Below are positions 24,111 through 32,354 of a stretch of DNA of 48,207 nt, piece after piece. Source of the stretch: Janthinobacterium sp. GW458P (GTDB lineage: Bacteria > Pseudomonadota > Gammaproteobacteria > Burkholderiales > Burkholderiaceae_D). Made by a program: the position numbers and the translations under genes. The stretch's first letter is position 1. Each line of letters starts with the position of its first letter. The stretch covers positions 45,691-93,897 of the forward strand of contig NZ_NEGZ01000032.1 of NCBI RefSeq assembly GCF_002127585.1, given 5' to 3'. A model generated the notes under the pieces. The model did no database searches and was not told the DNA's origin. It worked only from the letters and a program-made list of their open reading frames with translations.

Positions 24111-25469
24111 TCAAGGCTGGGTGCCGGAAGGCGCGGACTCACCGTCTGCAGCGCCGGCGAGCGGGGCAGGAGGCGTGGCAATAATACGCAATTCGCGTTG
24201 CGGAAACGGTACAGTGACCTTATGTTCCTGCAAGGTGCGCCAGATGGCGCGGTTCACATTCGACTTCACGCCGCCCGTGCCGTTTTCCGGGTCCGCGATC
24301 CAGAAACCGATCTGCAGATCCAGGCCGTCGGCGCCGAAACGCACGAGGGTGGCCGATGGCGGATTGCTTTGCGATACACGCGGCACACTGGCCGCAGCCG
24401 CTTCCAGCAAGGGGAAGATGACATCAAGGTCCGTTTCATACCCCACCGACACGGCCGTCGACAGCCACACCATGCGGTTGCTTAGCGACATGTTCTGCAC
24501 GCCGCCGGAAATCAGCATTTCATTCGGCACGATGGATTCAACGCCATCGCCGCCCAATAACACAGTATAGCGCGTATTGATCTGCGTCACCTTGCCCGTA
24601 AATTGGCCGACGGTGATCATGTCGCCGATGGTCAGGCTGCGGTCGAGCAGGATGATGAAGCCGGACACGAAGTTGGCGGCGATCTTTTGCAGGCCGAAAC
24701 CGAGCGCCACGCCGAAGGCGCCGCCGAATACGGACAGCACCGTCAGGTCGATGCCCACCAGCGACAGGCTGACCAGCACGGAAACGAGGATCAGCACGGC
24801 GCGGCCCATGCGCGACAGCACCACGCGCAAGGAGGTGTGCAAGCCCTGCATTTTCATCAGGCGCTCGTCGAGCGAGGTGCCGGCCCACATGGCCAGCACC
24901 AGCAGCACGGCCACGGAAATAGCGGCTTGCAAGATGGCAGCCACGGACACCTTGTTGCGGCCCAGCGGCACGATGATGCCTTCGAGGAAGGCATGCAAAT
25001 CCGGCCACAGGCCCGTGATATACAGGGCCATGCCGGCCCACACGACCACCGTGAAAATCTTTTCCAGCAACAACATCGTGGGGCTGATGGTGCCGTGGCG
25101 GGTAAAAATACGCCGCAACACATAAAAGCCGAAGCGCACCAGCGCCATCGAGGTGCACAGGGGAGTGGCGATACTGAGCAGGTTGACTGACTGGAACTTC
25201 GCCAGGAAGTGCTGCGCAATGCCCAGCAGCATGGCCGCCAGCACGGGCGTCAGAATGCGGATGAAACTGTCCGTGCGCTGCAGGGTTTCCGGCGCTGCCG
25301 GCGTGGCCGCCGCTTCCGCCCGCTTGTGCAGGAATTCGCGCAACTGCCGCACCAGCAGCCAGCTCAGGGCCAGGCAGGCGATGATCGCCAGCGCCTGCCA
25401 CAAAATGGCCGGTTGACGGAAATCGTCGACAAAGTCGGTGATCAGGTTGAGCAGCGGAGTTTCATTCAT
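24111..25469 (-). CDS. MscS-family small-conductance mechanosensitive channel
   Basis: A 452-residue inner-membrane protein. The N-terminal part has about four hydrophobic segments. The MscS pore helix region VLSVFGGAFGVALGFGLQKIAANFVSGF is Gly/Ala-rich as expected and is followed by the beta domain (LDRSLTIGDMITVGQFTGKV, GDGVESIVPNEMLISGGVQN) and a C-terminal alpha/beta domain. It releases solutes during osmotic downshock. The start at 25469 (MNETPLLNLI) is the first ATG; a TTG 36 bases upstream is also in frame. It is longer than E. coli MscS (286 residues), like the YbdG/YjeP-type intermediate forms. Confidence 0.9.
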   Translation of the reverse strand: MNETPLLNLITDFVDDFRQPAILWQALAIIACLALSWLLVRQLREFLHKRAEAAATPAAPETLQRTDSFIRILTPVLAAMLLGIAQHFLAKFQSVNLLSIATPLCTSMALVRFGFYVLRRIFTRHGTISPTMLLLEKIFTVVVWAGMALYITGLWPDLHAFLEGIIVPLGRNKVSVAAILQAAISVAVLLVLAMWAGTSLDERLMKMQGLHTSLRVVLSRMGRAVLILVSVLVSLSLVGIDLTVLSVFGGAFGVALGFGLQKIAANFVSGFIILLDRSLTIGDMITVGQFTGKVTQINTRYTVLLGGDGVESIVPNEMLISGGVQNMSLSNRMVWLSTAVSVGYETDLDVIFPLLEAAAASVPRVSQSNPPSATLVRFGADGLDLQIGFWIADPENGTGGVKSNVNRAIWRTLQEHKVTVPFPQRELRIIATPPAPLAGAADGESAPSGTQP

Positions 25470-25554
25470 GGCGGATGGGGTCTGGAAGATGATGCGGGGA
25501 AACAAACGGGCGCGGCGCCCACAGCCAGCGCCAGACGGGCCGGCGCAGGAGAGT

Positions 25555-25584
25555 GGCCGCCGCTGCGAAGCTGCAGCGGCGGCC
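25555..25584. other. 12-bp perfect GC-rich hairpin after the rRNA methyltransferase gene
   Basis: GGCCGCCGCTGC and GCAGCGGCGGCC around the loop GAAGCT, 10 bases past the stop of the RsmB-type gene on the minus strand. There is no T-run, so it is not a classical terminator. It may stabilise the mRNA end or act with Rho. Confidence 0.6.
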
Positions 25585-25594
25585 CGTGAGCAGC

Positions 25595-26914
25595 TTATTC
25601 GGCTTGCTCAGCGTCAACGTCGTCGGCCGGTTTTTCATCGGCGTAGACTTTTTTCGGCATGACCTTGCGTTCGAACACGGCGGCGAAGAAGCCGTCGGTC
25701 TGGTGCAGGTGCGGCAGCAATTTCAGGTAGTCGCCCATTTCCAGCTCGATCTTCTGCTCGGCCAGCACCTTGCTCATCGGCACCAGCGTGAAGTCGGGGT
25801 TGGCAGCCAGGAATTGCTCGGCGATCTGGTCGTTTTCTTCGTTCAGGAAGCTGCAGGTGGCGTACACCAGGCGGCCGCCGCCCTTGACCAGGCGCGCCGC
25901 GCCGGCCAGGATGGCCGCCTGCTTGGCTTGCAGTTCGACGATGGAGTTCGGCTGCTGGCGCCATTTGACGTCCGGATTGCGGCGCAGGGTGCCCAGGCCG
26001 CTGCATGGCGCGTCGACCAGCACGCGGTCGATCTTGCCGGCCAGGCGCTTGATCTTGGCGTCGCGCTCATGCGCGATCTGCACCGGATGCACGTTCGACA
26101 GGCCGCTGCGGGCCATGCGCGGCTTGAGCTTGGCCAGGCGCTTTTCCGACACGTCAAACGCGTACAAGCGGCCCGTGTTGCGCATCAGCGCGCCCAGTGC
26201 CAGGGTCTTGCCGCCCGCGCCGGCGCAGAAGTCGACCACCATCTCGCCGCGCTTGGCGCCGACGATCTGCGACAGGATCTGGCTGCCTTCATCCTGCACT
26301 TCGATGGCGCCGCTCTGGAACAGGGGCAGGTTTTGCAGCGACGGCTTCTTGATCACGCGCAAACCCAGCGGTGCAAACGGCGTCGGCGTGCTGAGGATCG
26401 GCGCTTCGGCCAGGGCCAGCATCACGTCGTCGCGCGTGGCCTTGAGCGAGTTGACGCGCAGGTCCAGCGGCGCCGGTGCGTTCAGCGCATCGGCCAGCAG
26501 CATGGTTTCCGCTTCGCCGAACTGGGCGATCAGCTTGTCGAACAGCCATTTCGGCATGTTGGCGCGCATATTCGCCGGCATCAGGCTGCGGTCAATCTGC
26601 TTGATGCGCTCCAGCCATTCCACTTCTTCTTCCGTCAGGCCGCCCAGCGAGTCGGCGCCCACGGCTTCGGCCAGGCCGAGGATGGTCAGGCGGCGCATGG
26701 TGGGGCCATTGCCCGCTTCGGCGAAATCCGTGAAGAACGATTTGTTGCGCAGGACGGCATAAATGCCTTCGGCGATGGCGCCGCGTTCGCGCGAACCGAG
26801 GCGCGGATGGTCGCGGAAATAGCGCGACAGGGTGGTGTCGGCCGGGGCCGTGAAACGTAAAATTTCGCGCAATACTTCTTCAGCATTGGCAAGTATCGCT
26901 GGTGGCAATCTCAT
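25595..26914 (-). CDS. RsmB/NOP-family 16S rRNA (cytosine-C5) methyltransferase
   Basis: A 439-residue SAM-dependent RNA m5C methyltransferase. The N-terminal helical region (residues 1-140) is RNA-binding. The Rossmann part has VVDFCAGAGGKTLALGALM (228-246), the motif IV cysteine C304 in VDAPCSGLGTLRRNPDVKW and the catalytic C354 in YATCSFLNEEN. The C-terminal tail is acidic. RsmB methylates C967 of 16S rRNA in E. coli; whether this copy or another is the true RsmB is not settled here. It starts 21 bases after purN with an AGGAAG site, so purN and this gene form an operon. Confidence 0.9.
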   Translation of the reverse strand: MRLPPAILANAEEVLREILRFTAPADTTLSRYFRDHPRLGSRERGAIAEGIYAVLRNKSFFTDFAEAGNGPTMRRLTILGLAEAVGADSLGGLTEEEVEWLERIKQIDRSLMPANMRANMPKWLFDKLIAQFGEAETMLLADALNAPAPLDLRVNSLKATRDDVMLALAEAPILSTPTPFAPLGLRVIKKPSLQNLPLFQSGAIEVQDEGSQILSQIVGAKRGEMVVDFCAGAGGKTLALGALMRNTGRLYAFDVSEKRLAKLKPRMARSGLSNVHPVQIAHERDAKIKRLAGKIDRVLVDAPCSGLGTLRRNPDVKWRQQPNSIVELQAKQAAILAGAARLVKGGGRLVYATCSFLNEENDQIAEQFLAANPDFTLVPMSKVLAEQKIELEMGDYLKLLPHLHQTDGFFAAVFERKVMPKKVYADEKPADDVDAEQAE

Positions 26915-26935
26915 TGTTATTCTTCCTGTAATATT

Positions 26936-27544
26936 TTATTGAGGGTCCACGCGGACCTGGCCATGCTCGACCGACAGTTTATCGTCAATGAACAGGCGGA
27001 TGGCGCGCGGGTAAAGCAGATGTTCCTGTACCAGCACGCGCGCCGATAAGCTGTCTTCTGTGTCGCCCGGCAAGACGGGGACTGTCGCGCTCGCCACGGC
27101 CGGGCCATGGTCAAGTTCGGCAGTCACGAAATGCACGGTCGCGCCGTGTTCCGTCACTCCCGCCTCGAGCGCCTGGCGGTGCGTCGCCATGCCCGGGAAC
27201 AGCGGCAGCAGCGACGGGTGGATATTGAGCATGCGCCCCGCATAGTGCTCGACGAAGGGCGGCGTCAGGATGCGCATGAAACCGGCCAGCACGATCAGGT
27301 CGGGGGCAAAGCCGTCGATCACGGCTTGCAGCGCCGCATCGAACTGTTCGCGGCTGGCATAATCCTTGTTGGCAACGACTGCCGTCGCTATCCCGTGTTC
27401 CGCGGCAAACACCAGCCCCTGGGCGTCCGCCCGGTTACTGATGACGGCGGCAATACGGGCTGGCCATTGCTCGGCTTGCGCCGCGCGCACGACCGCTTCC
27501 ATGTTGCTGCCGCGTCCGGAAATGAGGATAACGATATTTTTCAT
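26936..27544 (-). CDS. purN: Phosphoribosylglycinamide formyltransferase PurN
   Basis: A 202-residue enzyme for the third step of de novo purine synthesis, transferring a formyl group from 10-formyl-THF to GAR. Motifs: MKNIVILISGRGSNMEAVV (phosphate site), the catalytic N107 and H109 in LNIHPSLLPLFPGMATHRQA, and D145 in AELDHGP. An ATG three codons upstream (27553) is equally possible; neither has a clear ribosome site. Upstream of the RsmB-type methyltransferase gene in the same operon. Confidence 0.95.
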   Translation of the reverse strand: MKNIVILISGRGSNMEAVVRAAQAEQWPARIAAVISNRADAQGLVFAAEHGIATAVVANKDYASREQFDAALQAVIDGFAPDLIVLAGFMRILTPPFVEHYAGRMLNIHPSLLPLFPGMATHRQALEAGVTEHGATVHFVTAELDHGPAVASATVPVLPGDTEDSLSARVLVQEHLLYPRAIRLFIDDKLSVEHGQVRVDPQ

Positions 27545-27658
27545 AGCGCGCATTGTACCCGCTATGGCTAGGCGAATCTAGAAAGGCCGGTATTATTGTT
27601 GCGGCGCAACATATCCGCCGGGCCGCCGCCGCTGCCCGCTTGCTGCTCCCGGTAGCGG

Positions 27659-27686
27659 CATGGCAGGCCGGCCGGAGGCCGCCATG
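27659..27686 (-). other. Hairpin after barstar-like gene
   Basis: CATGGCAGGCC / GGCCGCCATG with one bulge, 14 bases past the stop on the minus strand. It has no T-run, so it may be only a weak or Rho-assisted end signal. Confidence 0.4.
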
Positions 27687-27700
27687 ACAAGAGTAAGCGC

Positions 27701-28099
27701 TTACTCGAATGAATAGAAGACGCGGAACGGGACTTTCTTCTCGGCCCAGTAGTCGGCCGCGTCGCGGAACACGTCGAGCAGGATCTCGCGTGCTTCCTTG
27801 TCGAATTTTTGCGTATTTGGCAATTGCTCGAGCACGACCAGGAAACCCGTCTGCGGACCCGCCTTGAACATGGTATCCGTCAGGCACAGGCGCAGGGCAT
27901 CGAAATTCTTCGCCAGATTTTTCGGAAACAGGAATGCTTCTGCGATAATGCCGATGACTTGTTGTTTGGTCTGCCCAGCGTTGCAATGCGCATATAAAAA
28001 GTGCTGCCCGAGACGAATCGCCTCGTCTTGTAATTCGGTCACGCGAAAGGCACGGATGGACTGGACAAGGTTGGGCGGCACGGTTAGTAACAAACTCAT
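27701..28099 (-). CDS. Barstar-like (RNase inhibitor family) protein
   Basis: A 132-residue cytoplasmic protein resembling barstar. The key barstar segment is visible as FPKNLAKNFDALRLCLTD, and the C-terminal half (FLVVLEQLPNTQKFDKEARE, then AEKKVPFRVFYSFE) fits the last helix and strand. Barstar binds and inhibits the RNase barnase. No barnase-like or other secreted RNase gene is next to it, so it is either an immunity protein for a toxin made elsewhere or a housekeeping paralogue. The N-terminus (about 35 residues, VTELQDEAIRLGQHFLYAHC) is longer than in barstar. A GAGGGA site precedes the start. Confidence 0.75.
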   Translation of the reverse strand: MSLLLTVPPNLVQSIRAFRVTELQDEAIRLGQHFLYAHCNAGQTKQQVIGIIAEAFLFPKNLAKNFDALRLCLTDTMFKAGPQTGFLVVLEQLPNTQKFDKEAREILLDVFRDAADYWAEKKVPFRVFYSFE

Positions 28100-28500
28100 T
28101 TTTCCCTCAAATCGACCTGTTATGTATGGATTTTTTCTAGCTGCTCGTCTTATTGCATCCCCGCACGCGGGTCAATGCGCACGCGGTGATTCGATCTGTA
28201 TCAACTTTTATGCGATTCAGTGCGATTTTGTATAAGCCATACGCGTATTAGGGTAACGTGTTGTCTTGCATGAATCAACCCGAATATGATGTCAAACGCA
28301 AGATTTGTTACAAACCGCCGGTTTCAAGCCATTTCAACATCTTGTATCGATTGAAAGTGCATGTTACAGACTGCGGGGCAAGGGACTCGGGCTGTTACAT
28401 TTTGTTGCCATGCGAACGACAACCGGTCGGCGAGTCGGATTACTATAGGCTCAAGTTGTAAAAAATACCCTGAAAGATTCTCTAGATAACGAGGTTACAA
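28100..28500. other. Intergenic region between divergent genes, no gene seen
   Basis: 401 bases. On the minus strand a possible promoter lies at 28147-28175. On the plus strand the promoter of the glycine-zipper gene must be here, but only a weak -10-like TACTAT (28441-28446) was found. A 67-codon frame at 28258-28461 has no ribosome site, signal or recognisable product and is not called. Confidence 0.5.
28147..28175 (-). promoter_or_regulatory. Possible promoter of barstar-like gene
   Basis: On the minus strand TTGACC (28170-28175) and TAAGAC (28147-28152) with a 17-base spacer, 47 bases before the start. Confidence 0.4.
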
Positions 28501-29013
28501 ATGAACTTGCAAGCCAAATTGATGATGTCAGCCCTTTGTATCGGTGCATTGCCACTCGCCCAGGCCGCCGACTTTGAAGATTTCGGCAAGGTCGTGCGCG
28601 TCGTGCCGCAAGTGGAGCAGATCAATCGTCCACGCCAGGAATGCCGTACGGAATACGTGCAAGTGCAGGCGCCGCCCCAGCAGCGCAGCGCGGGCGGCTC
28701 CATCGTCGGCGGCATCGCCGGCGCCCTGCTCGGAAGCCAGGTCGGCGGCGGCAATGGCCGCACGGCCGCCGCGGCCGCCGGCGCGATTGCCGGCGCCGTC
28801 GTGGGCGACCGTGTCGACAACCAGAACAACTACCAGGGCGGCGTGCAGGAACAAGCCGTCAAGCAGTGCCGCCAGGTCGACCACTGGGAAAGCCGCAACA
28901 ATGGCTATCAGGTCACCTACGACTACCGCGGCCGCAACTACACGAGCATCATGTCCTATGATCCGGGCGAACGCATCCGCCTGCGCGTCTCGATCGAGCC
29001 AGCTCAGCAGTAA
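28501..29013 (+). CDS. Glycine-zipper 2TM domain envelope protein
   Basis: A 170-residue exported protein. Signal peptide MNLQAKLMMSALCIGALPLA ends at AQA-AD. Residues about 65-103 are a glycine zipper (GGSIVGGIAGALLGSQVGGG, then AAGAIAGAVVGDRV), which packs as a membrane helical hairpin, as in Rickettsia 17-kDa antigen-like proteins. The C-terminal part (CRQVDHWESRNNGYQVTYDY) is beta-rich and resembles the end domain of the same proteins, with conserved YDYRGRNY. The exact role is unknown; such proteins support outer-membrane integrity. GAGG ribosome site; own terminator. Confidence 0.88.
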   Translation: MNLQAKLMMSALCIGALPLAQAADFEDFGKVVRVVPQVEQINRPRQECRTEYVQVQAPPQQRSAGGSIVGGIAGALLGSQVGGGNGRTAAAAAGAIAGAVVGDRVDNQNNYQGGVQEQAVKQCRQVDHWESRNNGYQVTYDYRGRNYTSIMSYDPGERIRLRVSIEPAQQ

Positions 29014-29035
29014 GCGCCGCAACCGGCCCATACCA

Positions 29036-29062
29036 TGCCAGCCCCAGCGGCTGGCATTTTTT
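29036..29062 (+). terminator. Rho-independent terminator
   Basis: TGCCAGCC-CCAGC-GGCTGGCA followed by six T, 22 bases past the stop of the glycine-zipper gene. Confidence 0.85.
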
Positions 29063-29110
29063 ATGGCGCCCCGGCACGGGCTATAATGCGGCACACTTTC
29101 AGGCCGCCTT

Positions 29111-29899
29111 ATGCTTATCAAACGAAAATCCATCGAACAAGTCGAATCCTCGCGCCCCGCGCGCAAGCCCCGCTACGCGCCTGTCACCCTGTCGGAAATG
29201 GATGGCGTGCGCTATCTGCATTTCGGCACGGAATGGGTGCAGGGCGCCATGCGCATCCGCAAGCCGGACTGGCCGGAGCTCGAATACGCGCAGCAGATGA
29301 TGGCGTGGATGCTGTGGATCGAGCAACCGCAGCGCATCGCCCAGCTGGGCCTGGGCACGGCCGCGCTGACCAAGTTCTGCTACCGCCAGTTCCCGCAGGC
29401 ACAGGTCGAGGCCATCGAACTGAACCCGGCCGTCATCACCATCTGCGCCTCGATGTTCAAGCTGCCGCCCAATGACGAGCGCCTGCGCGTGCGTGAAATG
29501 GACGCGCTCGACTATGTCAACGACGACGCCAACCACGGCACCCTGGACGCCCTGCAGGTGGACCTGTACGACGCCACGGCGCGCGGTCCCGTGCTCGACA
29601 GCGCGGACTTCTACGCCGCCTGCTGCGCCTGCCTGGCGCCGCACGGCATCATGACGGTGAACCTGTTTGGCGACCACCCCAGCTACGCAAAGAACATCAA
29701 GGCGATGAAGTTTGCGTTTGAACAGGTGATCTGCCTGCCGGAAGTCCATGATGGGAACGTGGTGGCGATCGCCTTCAAGACGAAAGTGACGCTCGATGCC
29801 GAAGCGCAAGCGGCCCTGCTCGAGCGCGCCAAGCAGATCGTCGCCGAGACCAAGCTGCCCGCCAGGACCTGGGTCAAGGGCATCGTCAGCACCCTGTAA
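29111..29899 (+). CDS. Spermidine-synthase-like SAM-fold protein
   Basis: A 262-residue protein with the Rossmann fold of the spermidine synthase/methyltransferase superfamily: motif I AQLGLGTAALTKFC, the acidic loop VEAIELNPAVI, VREMDALDYV, and LDALQVDLYDATARGP in place of the catalytic Asp loop. The N-terminal tetramer domain of true aminopropyltransferases is shortened to RYLHFGTEWVQGAMRIRKPD. The usual GGGDG is here LGLGT, so real spermidine synthesis is doubtful. Other members are annotated as SAM-binding proteins without known substrate. It is close (47 bases) to the downstream ATPase gene and may be cotranscribed. Confidence 0.75.
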   Translation: MLIKRKSIEQVESSRPARKPRYAPVTLSEMDGVRYLHFGTEWVQGAMRIRKPDWPELEYAQQMMAWMLWIEQPQRIAQLGLGTAALTKFCYRQFPQAQVEAIELNPAVITICASMFKLPPNDERLRVREMDALDYVNDDANHGTLDALQVDLYDATARGPVLDSADFYAACCACLAPHGIMTVNLFGDHPSYAKNIKAMKFAFEQVICLPEVHDGNVVAIAFKTKVTLDAEAQAALLERAKQIVAETKLPARTWVKGIVSTL

Positions 29900-29946
29900 C
29901 CGCCGGCACTCCCAGGCAAGGCCGGCAGCCCTGAAAGGCGCCGGCC

Positions 29947-31704
29947 ATGCCCGCATCCCTCCCCCCTGCGCCCGACACGCCGCTGGAACTGCCGCAACTG
30001 CTGGCCTGGCTGCAGGAAGACGGCTTGCTTGATGCAACGCAAGCGGCCGCCATCAGCGCCCAGGCCGCCCTGCAGCGGGCGCCGGCCCTGCATCCGCTGT
30101 GCCACGTCGCCCACGATGCGCTCACGCTCGACACCCTGTGCGCCTGGCTGGCGCGGCGGGCAAGCTTGCCGTATCTGCGCATCGATCCCCTGCACATCGA
30201 CTTCAGCCAGGTGGCCGACGTCATGACGGCCGGCTATGCAGCCCGCTTCAACATCCTGCCCGTCGAATGCACGCTTGACCGCATCGTCATCGCCACGGCC
30301 CAGCCCTACGCGCTCGCCTGGCAGGCGCAGCTGGGCACCCTGGCGCCACGCAAGCTGCACCTGGCCATCGCCAACCCGTTGCACATCGCCGACGCCATTG
30401 CGCAGTTTTTCAGCCTGGCCAGCTCCGTCAAGGTGGCCAGGCAAGCGTCCACGCAAGACCTGGCGCTGCGCCAGAATGTGGAACAGCTGGTGGAACTGGG
30501 GCGCAACAAGACCAGCCTGGACGCCAACGACCAGCACGTGGTGCGCATCGTCGACTGGCTGTGGCAATACGCGTTTGCCCAGCGCGCATCCGACATCCAC
30601 CTGGAGCCGAAGCGCGAGGCCGGCCTCGTGCGCCTGCGCATCGACGGCGTGCTGCACCAGGCTTACCAGGTGCCGCCCGTGGTCTTGCTGGCCATGACGG
30701 CGCGCATCAAGTTGCTCGGACGCATGGACGTCGTGGAAAAGCGCCGTCCGCAGGATGGCCGCATCAAGACGCGCAATGCGCAGGGACAGGAAATCGAGCT
30801 GCGCCTGTCGACCCTGCCCACGGCCTTCGGCGAAAAGCTCGTCATGCGCATCTTCGACCCCGACATCGCCATCAAGAACCTGCTCGACCTGGGTTTCCCG
30901 CCGGCGGACGCCCAGCGCTGGCGGCAGCTGACGGCGCGCACCCACGGCATCGTGCTGGTGACGGGCCCTACCGGCTCGGGCAAGACCACCACCCTGTACA
31001 GCACCCTGAAGGCGCTGGCCAGCAGCGAAGTCAATGTGTGCACGGTGGAAGACCCCATCGAGATGGTCGAGCCGGCCTTCAACCAGATGCAGGTGCAGAC
31101 CCAGGCCGGCATCGAGCTGTCGTTTGCCGATGGCGTGCGGGCGCTGATGCGGCAAGACCCCGACATCATCATGGTGGGCGAAATCCGCGACCTGGCCACG
31201 GCCGAGATGGCCATCCAGGCGGCGCTGACGGGCCATCTCGTGCTCTCGACCCTGCACACCAACGATGCGCCGTCGGCCGTCATGCGCCTGCTGGAGCTGG
31301 GGGTGCCCGCCTACCTGCTCGAAGCGAGCCTGGCCGGCGTACTGGCGCAGCGGCTGCTGCGCTGCCTGTGCCCCGACTGCAAGCAGCCGGGCGCGGCGCC
31401 GACGCAAGCGCAATGGCAGGGCCTGGCGGCCGGCCAGCTGGCGCGGCCGGAAACGGCCTGGCGGCCCGCCGGCTGCGCCCTGTGCCGGCAAAGCGGCTAC
31501 CGGGGCCGCGCCGGCATTTACGAACTGCTCTGCGTGACGCAGGCATTCAGCCAGCTGATCAAGTCCGGCGCCGACATCCACGCGCTGCGGCGCCAGAGCC
31601 TCCTCGACGGCATGACGCCGCTGCGCATCGCCGGCGCGCGCAAGATCGCCGACGGCACGACCAGCATCGACGAAGTGCTGAGGCTCACGGCAGCCCTGCA
31701 TTGA
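29947..31704 (+). CDS. GspE/PilB-type secretion or pilus assembly ATPase
   Basis: A 585-residue hexameric ATPase of the type II secretion/type IV pilus class. The N-terminal GspE-II/MshEN-like domain covers about 60-160. The C-terminal motor has the Walker A GPTGSGKTT (340-348), the Asp box (CTVEDPIE), Walker B PDIIMVGEIRD (405-414) and the His box STLHTNDA. A zinc site uses C475-PD-C478 and C510-AL-C513, as in GspE. No pilin, GspD or PilQ gene is nearby, so the machine it drives is unknown. The start has an AAAGG site. It lies 47 bases after the spermidine-synthase-like gene and 69 bases before tRNA-Lys. Confidence 0.9.
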   Translation: MPASLPPAPDTPLELPQLLAWLQEDGLLDATQAAAISAQAALQRAPALHPLCHVAHDALTLDTLCAWLARRASLPYLRIDPLHIDFSQVADVMTAGYAARFNILPVECTLDRIVIATAQPYALAWQAQLGTLAPRKLHLAIANPLHIADAIAQFFSLASSVKVARQASTQDLALRQNVEQLVELGRNKTSLDANDQHVVRIVDWLWQYAFAQRASDIHLEPKREAGLVRLRIDGVLHQAYQVPPVVLLAMTARIKLLGRMDVVEKRRPQDGRIKTRNAQGQEIELRLSTLPTAFGEKLVMRIFDPDIAIKNLLDLGFPPADAQRWRQLTARTHGIVLVTGPTGSGKTTTLYSTLKALASSEVNVCTVEDPIEMVEPAFNQMQVQTQAGIELSFADGVRALMRQDPDIIMVGEIRDLATAEMAIQAALTGHLVLSTLHTNDAPSAVMRLLELGVPAYLLEASLAGVLAQRLLRCLCPDCKQPGAAPTQAQWQGLAAGQLARPETAWRPAGCALCRQSGYRGRAGIYELLCVTQAFSQLIKSGADIHALRRQSLLDGMTPLRIAGARKIADGTTSIDEVLRLTAALH

Positions 31705-31733
31705 CGCAGTTCACACTTTCTCGCAGGAATACT

Positions 31734-31761
31734 TTGCATTCCTTTTCAACTGATATATAAT
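31734..31761 (+). promoter_or_regulatory. tRNA-Lys promoter
   Basis: TTGCAT (31734-31739) and TATAAT (31756-31761) with a 16-base spacer and a GC-rich discriminator (GCGGCC) as in stringently controlled tRNA genes. Confidence 0.85.
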
Positions 31762-31773
31762 GCGGCCTCTTTC

Positions 31774-31849
31774 GGGTCGTTAGCTCAGCTGGTAGAGCAG
31801 CGGACTTTTAATCCGTTGGTCGCAGGTTCGAATCCCGCACGGCCTACCA
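31774..31849 (+). tRNA. tRNA-Lys (anticodon UUU)
   Basis: A 76-base cloverleaf with encoded CCA. The acceptor GGGTCGT pairs with ACGGCCT using two G-U pairs; the D-arm is AGCTCAGCTGGTAGAGC. The anticodon stem GCGGA/TCCGT closes the loop CTTTTAA with anticodon TTT at 31807-31809, and the T-arm GCAGG-TTCGAAT-CCCGC is canonical. It has its own promoter and a terminator at 31865-31894. No integrase or att repeat was seen at its 3' end. Confidence 0.97.
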
Positions 31850-31864
31850 CGAATGCGCAGTACC

Positions 31865-31894
31865 AAAAAGCCCCTCCCCACGGAGGGGCTTTTT
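31865..31894 (+). terminator. Rho-independent terminator of tRNA-Lys
   Basis: AAAAAGCCCCTCC / GGAGGGGCTTTTT around the loop CCAC. Confidence 0.9.
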
Positions 31895-31952
31895 GCATTT
31901 CCGGCCCCGCGGTTATACTGGCGCTTCGTCTTGCCAGCCCTGAAAGAACCGC

Positions 31953-32351
31953 ATGAAACTTGCCGCCGCCCTCCTCCTGGCCACCGCCTGCCTGTCCGCC
32001 CGGGCGCAAGCGCCCATCGTGCTCGACGGCCAGTACAGCCTGCGCACGGACGAGATGAGCCTGGAAATCATCGGCAACCGCGTCTGCTTCGCGCCCGACA
32101 AGGCGCAATGGGGCCGTTTGCCCCGGCCGGCGGCTTCGCACGATGCGTGGTTCTGCTTTTCCAACGACGGCCAGGCGCGCCGCCTGCTGCGCGTGCCCGC
32201 GCGCCAGGCCGATAATTGCGGCTGGCAGGCGCGTGCGCGCATCGTCATTGACACGTATCAAGCGTACACGGAACAGGGCGACGGCAACGACATGGCACGC
32301 CTGGCGTCCGTGGTGAAAGTGGCGCAGCCGAACGCCATCGCCTGCGAATAA
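31953..32351 (+). CDS. Small secreted protein with four cysteines, unknown
   Basis: A 132-residue protein not recognised. The N-terminus MKLAAALLLATACLSARAQA is a signal peptide. The mature part has four cysteines (in RVCFAP, WFCFSN, DNCGW and AIACE), enough for two disulfides, and predicted beta strands (IVLDGQYSLRTDEMSLEIIG). This suggests a small periplasmic beta protein. It has an AAAGAA site, no operon partner on its strand, and its stop is only 3 bases from the stop of the convergent gene. Confidence 0.7.
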   Translation: MKLAAALLLATACLSARAQAPIVLDGQYSLRTDEMSLEIIGNRVCFAPDKAQWGRLPRPAASHDAWFCFSNDGQARRLLRVPARQADNCGWQARARIVIDTYQAYTEQGDGNDMARLASVVKVAQPNAIACE

Positions 32352-32354
32352 GCG

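Noticed and set aside
28258-28461. Small plus-strand frame of 67 codons in a 400-base gap
   Set aside because: No ribosome site, no signal peptide, no recognised family, and codon use unlike the neighbours.
29683-31701. Open frame of 672 codons on the minus strand
   Set aside because: Antisense to the GspE/PilB-type ATPase gene; composition is Arg/Gln/His/Ala-rich without recognisable motifs.
31774-31849. tRNA-Lys as a possible integration site for a mobile element
   Set aside because: No integrase gene and no direct repeat of the tRNA 3' end were seen on either side.
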